DNA from: Metellina segmentata
Lineage: Eukaryota > Arthropoda > Arachnida > Araneae > Tetragnathidae
Assembly (NCBI GenBank): GCA_947359465.1
Contig: OX375879.1
Span: forward strand, 121,908,557-121,972,556
DNA: 64,000 nucleotides
Direction: 5' to 3'
A program made the translations under genes and the position numbers. Below are positions 10,123 through 21,717 of the stretch, piece after piece. Positions within the stretch are counted from its first letter, which is position 1. Every line of letters begins with the position of its first letter. The notes beneath the pieces were generated by a model. That model did no database searches. It worked only from the letters and a program-made list of their open reading frames with translations, and was not told where the DNA came from.

Positions 10123-10690
10123 GTAAGAGGAATCTAAAACTATGAGCACATTTTTAGCTCAACAAAATACGATGCCAAAAAAATTATCTAAAAAATTTAA
10201 TCTCAAACATAAAACTGAAAAAATTGTGAATTTGAATATTTCATGGAAAACTTAACTCAAAAGTGTTAGTGGATATAAAATTAATTTTACTCAAATCAAA
10301 AATGCATAGTTTATATTTATTTAATTATCTCTCAGAAAAATGTACAATTACTGAGAGAAAAATGTAGAGAAAGGGGGGACACTGTGTTACAGGTTTTTTA
10401 TTTTAAGATGTGGCATCAAAATATGCATCTATATAAAGTGAACAAAGCCCTTAAAATTATCTTTGATCCCTCACATACATGTTACATATCCTTAAAATTA
10501 AAAAGAGTAACATTTATTTCCAGTATTTAATGTTTTTGGTAGTGATGTACATTGTAACACTGTGTCCAACTGTCGAGGTACAGTGTTACATACCTGTGGG
10601 ATACAGTGTTATGTTACAGAAGCAACCTATGCTATAAAGAATGGGCTTTTATTAATTGTTGTTTAATAATTGAATCGTTTTTATAATATG
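10123..10690. other. Unassigned intron sequence
   Basis: AT-rich intron following the transmembrane exon. Short self-similar phrases around ACTGTGTTACA (10380-10620) recur but do not form a clear array. No gene seen. Confidence 0.5.
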
Positions 10691-11076
10691 TGTGTGTGTG
10701 CTTTCTACAAGTCTCACTACTAAGTTACTCATAAAATACAAGCAGGACAGAGAGCAATGAAAAAGACGTCTTTATTAGACCACAGACATGATTCGAGTGC
10801 TACAAGAGATGGCGCATGAAGTTACAAGTTGCGTATCAACAAATTAATTATTCCTTGATCAGCAATACTCAGACAGATTTCATTGTCTTATATGGTATCA
10901 TTTGATGGGACATCTTACAGTAAATAGATGGATCACGGCGTGGGAAGCTTAGCTTGTAAAAATTAATTATTTCTGATGCAATGGACTGCGAAACTGTAAA
11001 AGGCACGTGAAAAAATACCCGGAGACGCCGGACAACCTCGAATCAATTTTCTCACGAATCATTTTTTAATGTTACA
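10690..11076 (-). repeat. BEL/Pao 3' LTR
   Basis: Minus-strand LTR beginning TGTAACATTAAAAAATG next to the purine tract. It shares long matches with 14841-15245, such as AAAAAGACGTCTTTATTAGA and GATTCGAGTGCTACAAGAGA on the plus strand. The outer end runs into a GT microsatellite, so its border is approximate. Confidence 0.75.
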
Positions 11077-13100
11077 TCCCCCCCTCCCAAGAGGACTACA
11101 TCCTATGCGTCCATAGGGTGTAGGACATCTAGGAGGAAGCTATTAATGAAAATCTGAAATTTGGGAATTAACTAGCAATGCTATAACCCAAAACTTCTCT
11201 CTACCCACTTGCTATCCATCTATTGTGACATACAAACTAACATACAAATAATAAAAATAAATTCACTTTTAACATTAATCTCAACCATGGTAAAGAGTAT
11301 AAGCGCAATAAACAATTAAATTAGAGTGATAAAAATTAAGTTAAATATAAGTGATAATCATAATAGAATTATAAATGAGCATCAATACCACATAAGAATT
11401 ATGAATGAGCAATAATACCACATAATAGAGTTATTAATGAGCACTCATTCATACCATACTAGTTCACAATCATACCAAATCAAATACTGTACAAATTAAT
11501 ACAACCACAGCTTTCAGATAATTGGGTCTTGAAAAACTTACCTAATGAAAATGAATATTAAAAACCAATAATTCTATAAACTGCATGTTATAATCATTGT
11601 ATAATGTAAAACAAAAATATTACAATATATTTCCAACTATAATACATTAACAAGTGTGACCAGTACGGACTACCGAATAACAGGGACCCGGGGGCTTACC
11701 CTAATCTCTTCACTTAGCTACTGTCGCGAACAAGTTTCAAAAAACCCAACATGAAAGTACAACAGTTCTTGTAAATCATAAAATGAACGTCACTGTAATT
11801 TAATTATAAGCAGGCAATAAGTAAATAGCGCTACTATAAGCCAGGCCTTAGGATGCTTCCAAAAAAATTTCTCAAAGTCCTTTTTAGTTATAAATCTTCA
11901 TAAAGAACAAACAAATTTCGCAAATTCCTTTCAATTAGCACAACTTCCTTTCAATTATTTCTACATAGAATATACTCTCTGTGTCTATTTATTTCTAATT
12001 CACATTTCATTTCCCTTAAGTATTAAGTACGTACAAATAAAGAAATCTGCTCATCCTTATATTCTTAATTCACTTTTCATCTTACAAATACAAAACACAG
12101 TTGAACAAATTAATTCTGCGTGATCACACCTTTATTTCTATAGCTCCATCTCAGGATACTTGCGAGATTTAAAAAAAAAAAAACATACAAAAATTTGTAA
12201 ACAAAATATGATTTATTTCTCTTGGTGCATGAATTCGGATGAATATATATTTCTTAATTCCAATTAATTTATCAGAGTAATGTTTTCTCGTGTTAATAAT
12301 TGTATGTTTAAGCTGTTAATAGAAAAATATGAAATATATGTGTGAAAGAGTAAAACAACTCTCCTTCAATATCCTATTTCATACAAACAAAATAATTATA
12401 TAAAAACAAGTTTAACATTCATCACAGGCTCCATGCTGTCAAAGTTCCATTCTAATTTGTCCAATATCAAATTTGTTTTTTAAAAGATATATGTGCCGGA
12501 AGGAGAGTATCAGAGATGCCAGTTCTGTTTTTTGGTCCATTTCTGCAAATACAAGTAAATTTTCCTGCATAGCGAAATGACTTTTAAAATTTTCAGTCAA
12601 GGGGTGTAGTTCCCACTTGCTGTAATTGTTGTAGAAGCTCAACATCTCCAGCACTTCCCTCTGACACATAAACATTATCTAATAACACTTAATAATTTTA
12701 CTATAATGTTTATTATAATTCTTACTATAAAAATCTCTCGTTTCTATTGCATCATAATTCTCACTATCTGTAACATCATTATAACTTTTACATAATTTTT
12801 TTTGTTCATTAATTTTCCTCAAATGATATGTAGTCATTGACTCCGCCTTTTTTTTTCTTATTACAAGACGTGATATCTTTACCCTTTTTAAAAAAATTTC
12901 CATTTTTTATATCGAGATGTAAATTAAATAGTGCCGCATGTTGCAAGAAAATTAACAAATAAGGTAAATGAGAGTCAATAACATACATTATGATGTTTTC
13001 CTTAATTTCTCCTATTTTGGCACTTACCTCTATAATTCTGGTTACATTTAATCATCCATTGGTTTGCCACACCACCTACAACTGTTCACCCCCCATTTCT
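11077..13100 (-). other. Non-coding internal part of the BEL/Pao element
   Basis: Very AT-rich stretch where a pol gene would normally be. Two short minus-strand frames (12439-12675 and 12679-12903) do not resemble any retroelement protein I know. It may be filler that keeps a packageable length, or unrelated inserted DNA. Confidence 0.45.
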
Positions 13101-14578
13101 CTATATTTTGAAGACCTGACAAAAGACTCGCTTATTATATTCACATTGCTGCCAGTGTGAATGAGTGCCATTAAGTCTTGTCCAGTATCTTGAAATCACA
13201 TCAAAGTCACAAGAAACCGTTTCCGGTACAGTGCATACTGGTGGGGGGCCCTGCTCGAAATCACTTTCTGCAGTCTCGGGCAAAGTGGCCCTGCAGGCCA
13301 CACTTGTAGACGATCGCTGTGGGTCTATCTCGTGGTGGGGTTGGCACTCCTTGGGTTTGGATAGGTCTAGGTCTCCAAGGTAGTCGCGGCACATATGGTG
13401 ATCTCCATGGTCTGGATGATGGGCCCTGATACTGTTGTGGTCTCCTACTCCATGGTTTCTGTAATCCAACCCTTGGTGGGAAGGCAGGGGTCGGTCGTCT
13501 CCAAGGTGAAGTTTTTTTCCGCTGCGGGACTTGAACTCTGAGGATCTCGAATTCAGCGTGATGTGGGGCTGTAGACAATCCCGATGGTTCATTTCTTTTT
13601 CCAGGAACTGGATTAGCCCTGTAGTCGGTTCTTCGTGTTCCGAGATCCTTTGCCACTCATACAAGATCAGGAGGTCCGACGGGATTAATGTTTTTATGTG
13701 TGGCGTCAACACTGAACTACAGCTGTCCACATCTACTTCAGCGTTTGCGAGATTGCGTAGCAGGATTGTAATTTCGGTGATCAGCGAGTTTAGGTCCCTA
13801 TTGTTATGCGAGAGTGGTAGAGGACGCATGTCCAAACTTTTTCTCACTATAAGTCCTACGATCCGATTCGTATTACCGTAGTGTGGTTTCAGTGTGGTGG
13901 GGAAGTCTGCATAATTTTCCTCAGTCACAGCCAAACTGGTCACTAGTCTTGCTGGTTCCTCCCGCAAGAGAGAAACCAGATAGGACATCTTATCAATAGT
14001 AAAAATATCATCACGCCGGTTAATGTTCGCTTCAAAAATCTGGAGGAAGGAATTTCACGTACTAATGTCACCGTTGAACACAGGTAAATAAATCTTTTGT
14101 AATCGGGCAGTTGATTTCCTCCTTCCTTCGTTGGCTGATGAAACGGAGCTGTCTCCTTCCTTTTTCGAATTGGTCTTCTCAGTCCCTTACAGACTATCTT
14201 CGATCCTTTGAAGGGCTCCGATGAATCTTTCCTGGTACTCGTCTGAAGGTTCGATCATTTGCTCGTCTGTGTCGGCGGCTTCTTTACCATCAGACGTAGC
14301 TCAATTTCTTGAATGGCCTGGATAAGCTTCTCTTGATAGTCTTCGGTCAAATCCTCTTCTTTTGATAGCTGTTCATCTCTGTCATCCGTCTGTAGCAGGT
14401 ACTCTTTGTCTAGTTCTAATAGATGGTGTTGTTTCCCGAGTAACTGTTCTCTTCTAACACGCAGCTTTAGCACATCGTCTACATCTATCTCTTTGCCCAG
14501 AATTTTCGTTGCTTGTTTTCGAAGAATTTTCGTTGCTTGTCTTCGAAGAATCGTCCTTTGTTTCTTTACTTGTTCCAT
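13101..14578 (-). pseudogene. BEL/Pao gag, frame-broken
   Basis: On the minus strand, 14578-14255 encodes a highly charged coiled-coil (starts MEQVKKQRTILRRQATKI) as in Pao-type gag N-termini. 13988-13640 has YLVSLLREEPARLVTSLAVT followed by LKPHYGN and IVRKSLDM, the DUF1759-like capsid pattern. After a frame change, 13656-13261 is proline/arginine-rich and ends YKCGLQGHFARDCRK, a CCHC zinc knuckle whose first cysteine is replaced (valine before YKC). At least two frame changes make it a pseudogene. A 24-base tandem duplication (TTCGAAGAATTTTCGTTGCT type, about 14508-14555) repeats ATKILRKQ in the coiled coil. Confidence 0.75.
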
Positions 14579-14840
14579 AATTCTTCTATGGTCTCCGTCC
14601 CTCAGTTCTTCCTACGAGATCCGCTCAGTCCTCCGGACAACGGTTCCCTCCGCCTGCGACATTTTCTTCCATTCCGTTAAGCGAGGCGAAATTTCAACTC
14701 CGTCAGCATTTTTGCGTATGCACCCACGCACTCACTCTTCTCACGTTGGTCACTTTCAACGTGCTTAGTTCCTTAAAAACTTCAATGTAGCATCGTGCCG
14801 TCGGGTTTCGCAACAGGAATATCAAATCCTGTCGACTTGT

Positions 14841-15245
14841 GAGAAATTTCTACAAGTCTCACTACTAAGTTGCTCATAAAATACAAGCAGGGCAAAGATC
14901 AATGAAAAAGACGTCTTTATTAGACTACAGTCATGATTCGAGTGCTACAAGAGATGGCGCAACAAGTTACGAGTTGCGTATTATCAACAAATTAATTATG
15001 ATCAGCAATACTCAGACAGATTTCATTGCCTTATATGGTATCATTTGATGGGGCATCTTACAGTAAATATATGGGAAGAGATGGATCACGGCGTGTGAAG
15101 ATAAATTTAGCTTAGCTTTCAAAAATTAATTATTTCTGATGCAATGGGCTGCGAAACTGTAAAAGGCACGTGATAAAATACCCGGAGGCGCCATACAACC
15201 TCGAATCAATTTTCTCACAGATCATTTTTTAATTTTATATATATA
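14841..15245 (-). repeat. BEL/Pao 5' LTR
   Basis: Upstream LTR for the minus-strand element, about 85-90% similar by eye to 10690-11076. On the minus strand it is followed by TTGCGAAACCCGACGGCAC (about 14795-14815), a possible primer-binding site. Its far end is cut or abutted by the Tc1 element at 15246. Confidence 0.7.
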
Positions 15246-16396
15246 CACTCATTGCCATCAAAATTTGCGCACCGAGGAAAAGTCGTCAAAAAGAAACGAA
15301 ATTTTATACATGTAGTACTACTTTGATATAAGTAAGTGATTGGTAAATCAAAGAAAAAGGATCATTTATTGCAGAAAAACGCACAAATGAACGTGTTTTA
15401 GTACTCTGTTGGGCCCCCTCTAGCGCGAATGCACGATGCGATACTAGCGGGCATTGAGGCATACATGTGGCTGAAGGGTGTCATGGAGGTACCGCTGGGA
15501 TGTCATTGTGCCATGGATCAATATTAGGGGGTGACCGTGTATCGTAAGCAATGGTACCCCATACCATCACACCAGCTGTGGGAGCGGTGTGTCGCTGTAA
15601 AGCGAAGGCAGGATTGAGGCGTTCACCACGTAGCCTCCACACATGAACACGACTGTCATCACTGCTCAAATTGAATCTAGATTCGTCGCTGAAGACGACC
15701 TGGTTTCAATCCGTTGCAGTCCAATCCCGTCGTGCGCGACACCACTCCAAACGGAGGCGTCGGTGGGTGGGTGTCATTGGCAGCTCACGTAATGGGTGCC
15801 GCGATACCAGATGTCCTTCAGCCAGGCGCCTTGCGATGGTTCGGGAAGACACAGGGGCCCGTAGTGAAGGTGCTGCCTGTGTCTGGATAGCGGCCAATGA
15901 GGCAGTTGGCTCTACGCGTGCGTTTCGTATGATGTGACGGTCTTCTCGACGACTGGTCTGTTGAGGGCGCCCTGAGCCTGGTCGCCGTGTAAATGACGTC
16001 TCTTCTGTCCACTGGTCCCAACACCTCCTCTCAGTAAAATCAGAACGACCTACTTGACGAGCTACTCAACGAGCTGTCCACCCAGCTTCCATCATCCGGA
16101 TGATTCTTCCCCTCTCGAACTCTGACAGCTGCTGATATTCTCTTCGATGGCGTTGTAACGGCATGTCTACCTCAGCGTTTCCTTTGCAAACGATTAAGTA
16201 CACTTAAACAAGCTCTGCTTACCAGTTTTATACTCCAAGGAGAACGAAGTTCAACGCCCTCTAGTGGCATTACGCAATTCGCAATCATGCTGCATTTCTA
16301 ATCATTTGAATATCTGTACGACATGTACCTTCATGCCAAGTTTCGTTACGATCCCACAATTATTTCTTGGTGCGCAAATTTTTATGTCATTGAGTG
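15246..16396 (-). mobile_element. Tc1-like transposon with internal deletion
   Basis: Ends CACTCATTGCCATCAAAATT and AATTTTTATGTCATTGAGTG are inverted repeats (about 27 of 30 matching out to TTGCGCACC), flanked by TA (15244-15245 and 16397-16398). The minus strand encodes pieces of a Tc1-type transposase. The C-terminal third is missing, so it needs a helper. Confidence 0.88.
15400..16170 (-). pseudogene. Tc1-like transposase remnant
   Basis: Minus-strand pieces: an N-terminal helix-turn-helix part around 16020-15818 (ANCLIGRYPDTGSTFTTG region), then 15897-15706 (LRELPMTPTHRRLRLEWCRA), then SSDDSRVHVWRLRGERLNPA, AFALQRHTAPTAGVMVWGTI and AYDTRS. The segment holding the second catalytic Asp and final Glu/Asp is deleted: the frame passes from a HDTLQPHV-like stretch to the C-terminal RARGG-like end. 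Several frame changes are present. The family is very common in spider genomes, which informs the organism guess. Confidence 0.8.
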
Positions 16397-17480
16397 TATA
16401 TTCGCAATACGAATTTGGCCGCATTTGCAAAGATATTTATTAACAACACAAAAAGGACTATTTGAGGTTTTGTATCTTTGCGATAGTTAGAATAGTAAAC
16501 ACTTCAACGGATTTGAAATCTGCGGAAAATTTTACACCAGATCAATACCTCAGTTGTCTGATATTCGTGCGAACTCATTCTTAAAGATTGGTTTTGCTTT
16601 TTTAATGTTTTCAGTAGCAGTAAAGACCCGAAAAGAACGGTCACGGGCAACGCCGTGCTGGCCTTCTAGTGCTAAAATAAAAAAAAATAATGAGGTTGTC
16701 GTAATACGAATAAAGCAGGGTCTTGTCTTTACAACTGTCTGTATAACCCTCTTTGTCACAACTCGCTACGAAAGGTAAGCCAAAAACGTTACAAAAATGT
16801 CTTTATATTAAACTTGTTTCATCAATCCTTTTAATTTAAAAAAACTCAGATTACTAAGCCAGATCTCACAAAAACCAAAAATACATCTCAGTCTCAGTAA
16901 TAATCTCACAGAAATTCAAAATAGAACTCAAAAACTCAATTGAACTCTGATAGCTCAAAACTACTAAAATATCGCAGTTAAAAATTCTAAATAGAACTAA
17001 AAATGTAACATTAATTAAGCTGCCTGATATAGAAAGTTATTTACGTATTAATAATTTAATTATACCATCGCATGCGCGTTTTCACTTATGTTCGGTAAAA
17101 TGCACGCTTGTGTTTTTTGCTATTTCATCATTAATATTAGCGCTTGCATTACTTGTTTCTTCAAATCCATGCCACGAATTATTTATTGAATGCGGGCGAG
17201 CAATTTCTCATGAAAGAAAAAAGGTATTTAACTTTAACCATGATAGAGGATAAAAAATAATTTTTCGTCGTCGCAAGTTTGCTTTTCATGTAGTAGAGTA
17301 TTTTAATTTGCATATGATTGCAAAGGACCAATTATTTCTCGCGTGCATTAATTTTTATTTCTGCCATGTACATAAACCAATACTACATTATTTTTTTTTA
17401 ATTTCGTTACGGAAATACGATTAATTCATTTGAAGAATCATTCACTCGTGATTTATTTAATAATTTTAAGTTTTGTCTCA
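16397..17480. other. Intron with a MITE-arm fragment; otherwise unassigned
   Basis: 16501-16550 contains TTTGAAATCTGCGGAAAATT and ACACCAGATC, the module shared with MITEs at 47575-48252 and 58020-58775. The rest is AT-rich intron with no gene seen; overlapping short ORFs on both strands at 16550-16778 mirror each other and show no family. Confidence 0.45.
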
Positions 17481-17655
17481 ACCCCCTATCGGCGGTTGCT
17501 TCGAGGAGGTGTCTGGTTATTTGCGAAACTGACCATATCTCAATGGACGAGGTATCTCGTCATTACAAGAACACGGACCAGATCTGGATCTCTTCATCAT
17601 AAAAAAATCGGCACTATCTTGTTGACGAGATATATCGTCGAAATCACTTGTGAAA
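17480..17655. repeat. GATATC palindromic repeat family, copy 2
   Basis: Contains GACGAGGTATCTCGTCATTA and GACGAGATATATCGTCG with spacer GACCAGATCTGGATC, in the same order as other copies. It ends about 90 bases before the juxtamembrane exon at 17746. Confidence 0.65.
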
Positions 17656-17745
17656 ATGTTTTATATTGTTTTAATTGTCTTCGAAACCTAGCTTATGTAA
17701 ACTTGTACTGCAATGATCGTTTACTGCGATATTATGTTCCCTTAG

Positions 17746-17916
17746 ATTCAGAGTTTAAGCCGGTTGCTTCCAATTCCGGTCTGGTAGTAAGGATGGACAG
17801 TATTCAACCGGCCATTGATAGCACACTCGTTGACAGTGAGACAGTGGAACTACTCCAAGATGAAAATCTGAAAATCTCAAGAGAGCATCTCAAAATAGGA
17901 AACATAGTGGCTGAAG
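17746..17916 (+). CDS. RTK exon: juxtamembrane segment and first kinase strand
   Basis: Exon from TTCCCTTAG to GAAG|GTGAGA, phase 1 on both sides; residues 255-311. The G carried over from the previous exon plus AT makes Asp255. The segment is acidic and ends LKISREHLKIGNIVAEG, the first strand of the kinase N-lobe and the beginning of the glycine-rich loop. The intron sequence before the exon happens to be open in the same frame for about 300 bases, which makes a misleadingly long ORF. A copy of the GATATC palindromic repeat lies about 90 bases upstream. Confidence 0.88.
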
Positions 17917-17981
17917 GTGAGAAGTGTGTTTTTTTTAACTAGCAGTACTTGGTGTGGCCATATGCGTGAAATATAAAATGC

Positions 17982-18350
17982 CTGAGCATTGCTTTATGAA
18001 GAGTAGCTAAAACAATTGTGTCCTACATGGTGAACTGGTATTAAGTGACCGATCTGTGAAAAATGAACTTGTTCGGCCGATGTACATTTTGAAGATACAA
18101 CATCGAATGGCCGGATAGATGTGTGAATGTGCATTTCGGCAGTTGCAACAAAAATGGTGAAATCGCCAAAGTCTACAGCTGTCAAATGACCGATCACATG
18201 ATTAGTCAATGGATGGTGGATAGAGTTTCAGTGAATAAATCAGATTATGTTAGGTTCCACACAGCAGATAAAGTGGTCTAAGGGTCACGTTGCTACTTAG
18301 TTTTGGTCACGTGCTCCTGGCCACATAGAAAGGTCACCGTGGCTCACTAT
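17982..18350. repeat. MITE-like family S, diverged copy
   Basis: Starts TGAGCATTGCT and ends near GTGGCTCAC; internally it shares GTCTAAGGGTCAC, TTTTGGTCACG and CTGGCCACATA with 26410-26640 and 47270-48321. Ends are short inverted repeats (GAGCATTGCT against AGTGCTCAC). No coding content. Confidence 0.5.
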
Positions 18351-18359
18351 TTTATACTT

Positions 18360-19284
18360 CCTCTATGGGTGTGGGTTGGGGTGAAGTCATTCAATGTAGG
18401 TTTAAAAATGATGATAATACAATTCTCCCACAGGCAACAAAGTCGAATTTGTACTATGTTTTCAACCTTGGGGAGTAGTATTTTTAAGCAACTTTTAAAG
18501 CAAAATTGTCTCAAAAGCAACTAATTTTGTAAACTTTGGAGAAGTTTCGAAAATTTTGGCGATTTGTTTTGAAATATCACCAAATAGTCAACGAAATTTT
18601 CGCCCCGTTTTTTAAAAACTAATAGCAGATAGGAAAAAAAAAAATATATATATATATATATTTATTTTTACGGATTTTTCTTCAGATAAAACTGACACTA
18701 ATTTCGGAGTTTTGATGCCAAACCGTGTTGATCGTGAAGGTAAAACATAGGTACCTGATGTTGCTAAATTGCCATGAAAACCTAAAAAGATGTTTAGTTT
18801 CCTTAATTTGAAAATTTTAATTTCTTGAGGTCTCCAATGTGCCTGTTATAGATTTTGTGTTTCAGCCGATTCATTTTGTATTTGAGCAACTTTTCTGAGA
18901 AGGTAAATAACAGAATGTTGACCAGTACCTTACCATTTGTAACATGTATATCCCTCCTATGCCACAACACTTAAAAGTGAAATAGGAACCTACCAATGAT
19001 TATACATCGTATAGCACTTATTTGTTTGACTCGAGAGCATGGTTCTGTCGCCCATTGGCAATAATCTTTATCGTAAATTGGCGATACGTTCGGAACAAGG
19101 TAACTTCACAGCTTTGCTATATGCATTTCCACTTGGTGTTAAGTGGAAGCCATCCAAAATGGCGGCTTATCCAAATAGCCATTTGACGGAAAAAAATACT
19201 GTCGCCAATTTGGCGAAGTGCCTATACCGTGTAAGAAAATGCACATTTTAAATGGACGAGTTTACAAAACTCACTGTGTTTCAG
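18360..19284. other. Unassigned intron with a TA microsatellite
   Basis: No gene or known repeat recognised apart from a run of about ten TA units at 18643-18662. Confidence 0.5.
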
Positions 19285-19371
19285 GGCAATTTGGCTGTGT
19301 CGCGGAAGGAGAGCTTAGTCATCCAGGAGATGAATCTGTGGTTAAAGTCGCAGTGAAGACAATCAAATGCG
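19285..19371 (+). CDS. RTK exon: glycine-rich loop and catalytic lysine
   Basis: An 87-base exon between TGTGTTTCAG and G|GTAAGT, phase 1 on both sides; residues 312-340 plus one base. The joined sequence VAEGQFGCV is the nucleotide-binding loop; VKVAVKTIK contains the ATP-binding lysine (Lys336). The first glycine of the usual GxGxxG pattern is alanine here (Ala310), while the second and third glycines (312, 315) are kept. The loop is otherwise typical of active tyrosine kinases. Confidence 0.9.
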
Positions 19372-19824
19372 GTAAGTAGATATAGTGAAAAATACCCATC
19401 TTAAGAGATTGAAGAAAGTTTTTCAGACCTCAAATAATATTTTTAGCAAAATAATTCCTATCGCATAGGATTGCCGCTTAGAATCGCTGCTGTCGTCGGA
19501 TCTTTCCATTCAGGTTTGATCACGGAACATCTCCAATAGCACTGTGATATCGTGTGAAACTCCATTGTGCTTTAGGAAGGGTTTATGGCAGGTGTCTACT
19601 CCATTGTGTCATCAGAATGCTTTGAATAGATACTTGTTATTCTGAGCTAATTCATTTTGTTAGTAAAAATTGTGTTAGTACATGAATCCTATTAACTCTA
19701 TTTTTGTATATTAGATATAAGATTAAAACTTCTTAGCTGATAGTTTCTTAAATCTTCCATACGTTGTAGAGGGCGCTACCTTAGCCTTAATGAGAAAGTT
19801 TCCACAACCTTGTTACATTTATTG

Positions 19825-20142
19825 TTAACTATCTGAATGACCCGGCGTTGCTCGGGTTTGAAATAGGACCGCGACATTCCCCCATGTTTACTCAAATACA
19901 CATACCCTGTACAACGTGTTTCCTTGTCCATGTCCATTTATTGCAGGAAAACAAACTACACATTTTAAAATTGGATCTTAGAGGGGCTCTGTGCCAATTT
20001 TCATGGCTACAGATGGGTCTGAAGACAGGAAAGAAATAGCTTATGCTATCCTCAGTGTTCGAAAGTATAAGTGTACCACAAATTGGGTGTGGATGGTTCA
20101 AAGGTGTAGATTTGTATATAGATACGCATATCCTCTTTTATA
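19825..20142 (+). repeat. Dispersed repeat family R, copy 2
   Basis: Begins near ATGACCCGGCGTTGCTCGGGT, in which CCCGGC/GCTCGGG can pair, then follows the family R sequence (GACCGCGACATTCCCC, TTTATTGCAGGAAAACAAAC, GGGTCTGAAGACAGGAAAG) and ends in a TA-rich tail. The tail is the insertion site of the transposon starting at 20145. Confidence 0.6.
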
Positions 20143-20425
20143 TACAGGGTGACCTGTTAAGCCTTTTAAATATGAAATAGCGTCTCGTATAGTAAAGAAA
20201 GTTACGTGTACCTATAGTAAAATGACCATACTGAATTTATTGAGACAACTTACAGCGCTCATAGCGGCGAAATAAGGAAGTTAAAAAACAACTAGAAAAG
20301 GAGATCGGCCAAAAAGTTTAATTAGAAAAATGTGCACAATACCATTATAAAAGCAGAGAAATAAGTTTCATGGAGTTATCTGTATAATTGGCGGAAATAT
20401 TCGAATATCTATCTATATATATAAT

Positions 20426-21065
20426 TCTCTTACGTGGCACGCAAAAAAGACGTTATTTGTAATCGCGTTTTGGCAACACTGTACGATTGTTTGTTTATCG
20501 TGAAATCTCGCGCATCGATTGAATTTATAGCGTTATCGGATGAAATTTTATTGAAAAAAAAAAGAAGGAAATTTTAATGAGCTGTTGCAGTTAGTTTATA
20601 ATAGAAATCAAAGAAAGCGGAGGATCTTTTAAGGGCCATTTAAAATACGGTCTTTTTCAGGGCCAACAATTATAGTTCAACAAGACGCTTGCACTACAAC
20701 TTTCGGCAACAAACTCAATGAAAAAGTGTGGGTCGTTTGAGTGCTGGGAAAATGTATACATAAACAGCATGCTGGGTATTCAATTTCCAAAGCAACGCTC
20801 ACATTTCGAGTCAAAATTTGCACAAAGTTTTCATTTGAATTCTGATTTTAGAGATACTATATATATTTTTTCTGTAATACAGCGAATTTAGATTTGAAAA
20901 ACATTTTTTTGGTAACATATTTTGTAAACAATCCCTTCTGCTAGGACACATGTCTTCATTGAGGCGAGCGAAGCGAGCATAGGTTCGCGCAGCGAACCAA
21001 TGAGGATTGCGAAGCAATCCTCCGGGGGTTGGCGAGCGTTAGCGAGCAGGGGGCAGGCCCCCTAG
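20426..21065 (+). mobile_element. Helitron-like element, tandem copy A
   Basis: Begins TCTCTTACGTGGCACGC after an AATT context and ends GGGGGCAGGCCCCCTAG before T, matching the 5'-TC ... CTAG-3' rule of Helitrons with a GC-rich hairpin at the 3' end. 640 bases long. Its final 130 bases hold a chain of short hairpins. No Rep/helicase coding, so non-autonomous. Confidence 0.7.
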
Positions 21066-21077
21066 TATATATATAAT

Positions 21078-21717
21078 TCTCTTACGTGGCACGCAAAAAA
21101 TACGTTATTTGTTTTTGCGTTTTGGCAACATTGTACGATTCTTTGTTTATCCCAAAGCCTCGCGCTTCAATTGAATTTATAGCGTTATCGGATGAAATTT
21201 TATTGAAAAAAAAAATGAATTTTTGTCGAGCTGTTGCAGTAAATAATAGAAATCAAAGAAAACGGAGGATCTTTTCAGGGTCATTTTAAAAAAAGGTCCG
21301 TTTCGGGGCAATCTATTATAGTTCAACAAGACGCTTGCATTACAACTTTCAACTACAAACTCAATGAAAAAGCGTGGGTGGCTCGAGTGCTGGGTAAATG
21401 TACACACAACCAACATGCTGGGTTTTCAATTTCCAAATCAACGCTCACATTTCGAGTCAAAATTTGCTCAAAGTTTCCATTTGAATTCTGATTCCAGAGG
21501 TACTGCAAATATCTTTTCTGAAAAAGAGCATAAAATTTAGGTTTGAAAAATATTTTTTTTGGAATATCATATTTTGTTAACAATTCCTTCTGCTATGACA
21601 CATGTCTTCATTGATGCGAGCGAAGCGAGCATAGGTTCGCGCAGCGAACCAATGAGGATTGTGAATCAATTCTTTGGGGGTTGGAGAGCGTTAGCGAGCA
21701 AGGGGCGGGCCCCCTAG
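21078..21717 (+). mobile_element. Helitron-like element, tandem copy B
   Basis: Same start (TCTCTTACGTGGCACGC) and end (GGGGCGGGCCCCCTAG) as copy A, with exactly the same 640-base length and the same orientation, separated by 12 bases (TATATATATAAT). The copies differ by scattered substitutions, so they are not a recent assembly duplication. Non-coding. Confidence 0.7.

Larger units (their letters stand above)
10690..15245 (-). mobile_element. BEL/Pao-type LTR element with gag only
   Basis: Two direct repeats of about 380-400 bases (10690-11076 and 14841-15245) are LTRs, and the internal part on the minus strand begins with a BEL/Pao gag. A purine tract, GGGAGGGGGGGA on the minus strand, abuts the downstream LTR, as expected for plus-strand priming. 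From 13100 down to 11077 the internal region is AT-rich and has no protease, reverse transcriptase, RNase H or integrase, so the element is non-autonomous. The LTRs differ by several indels, so it is not recent. Confidence 0.75.

Noticed and set aside
17430..17942. 170-codon plus-strand ORF as a separate gene
   Set aside because: Its last third is the juxtamembrane exon of the receptor; the part before the acceptor at 17745 is intron and repeat sequence that happens to be open.
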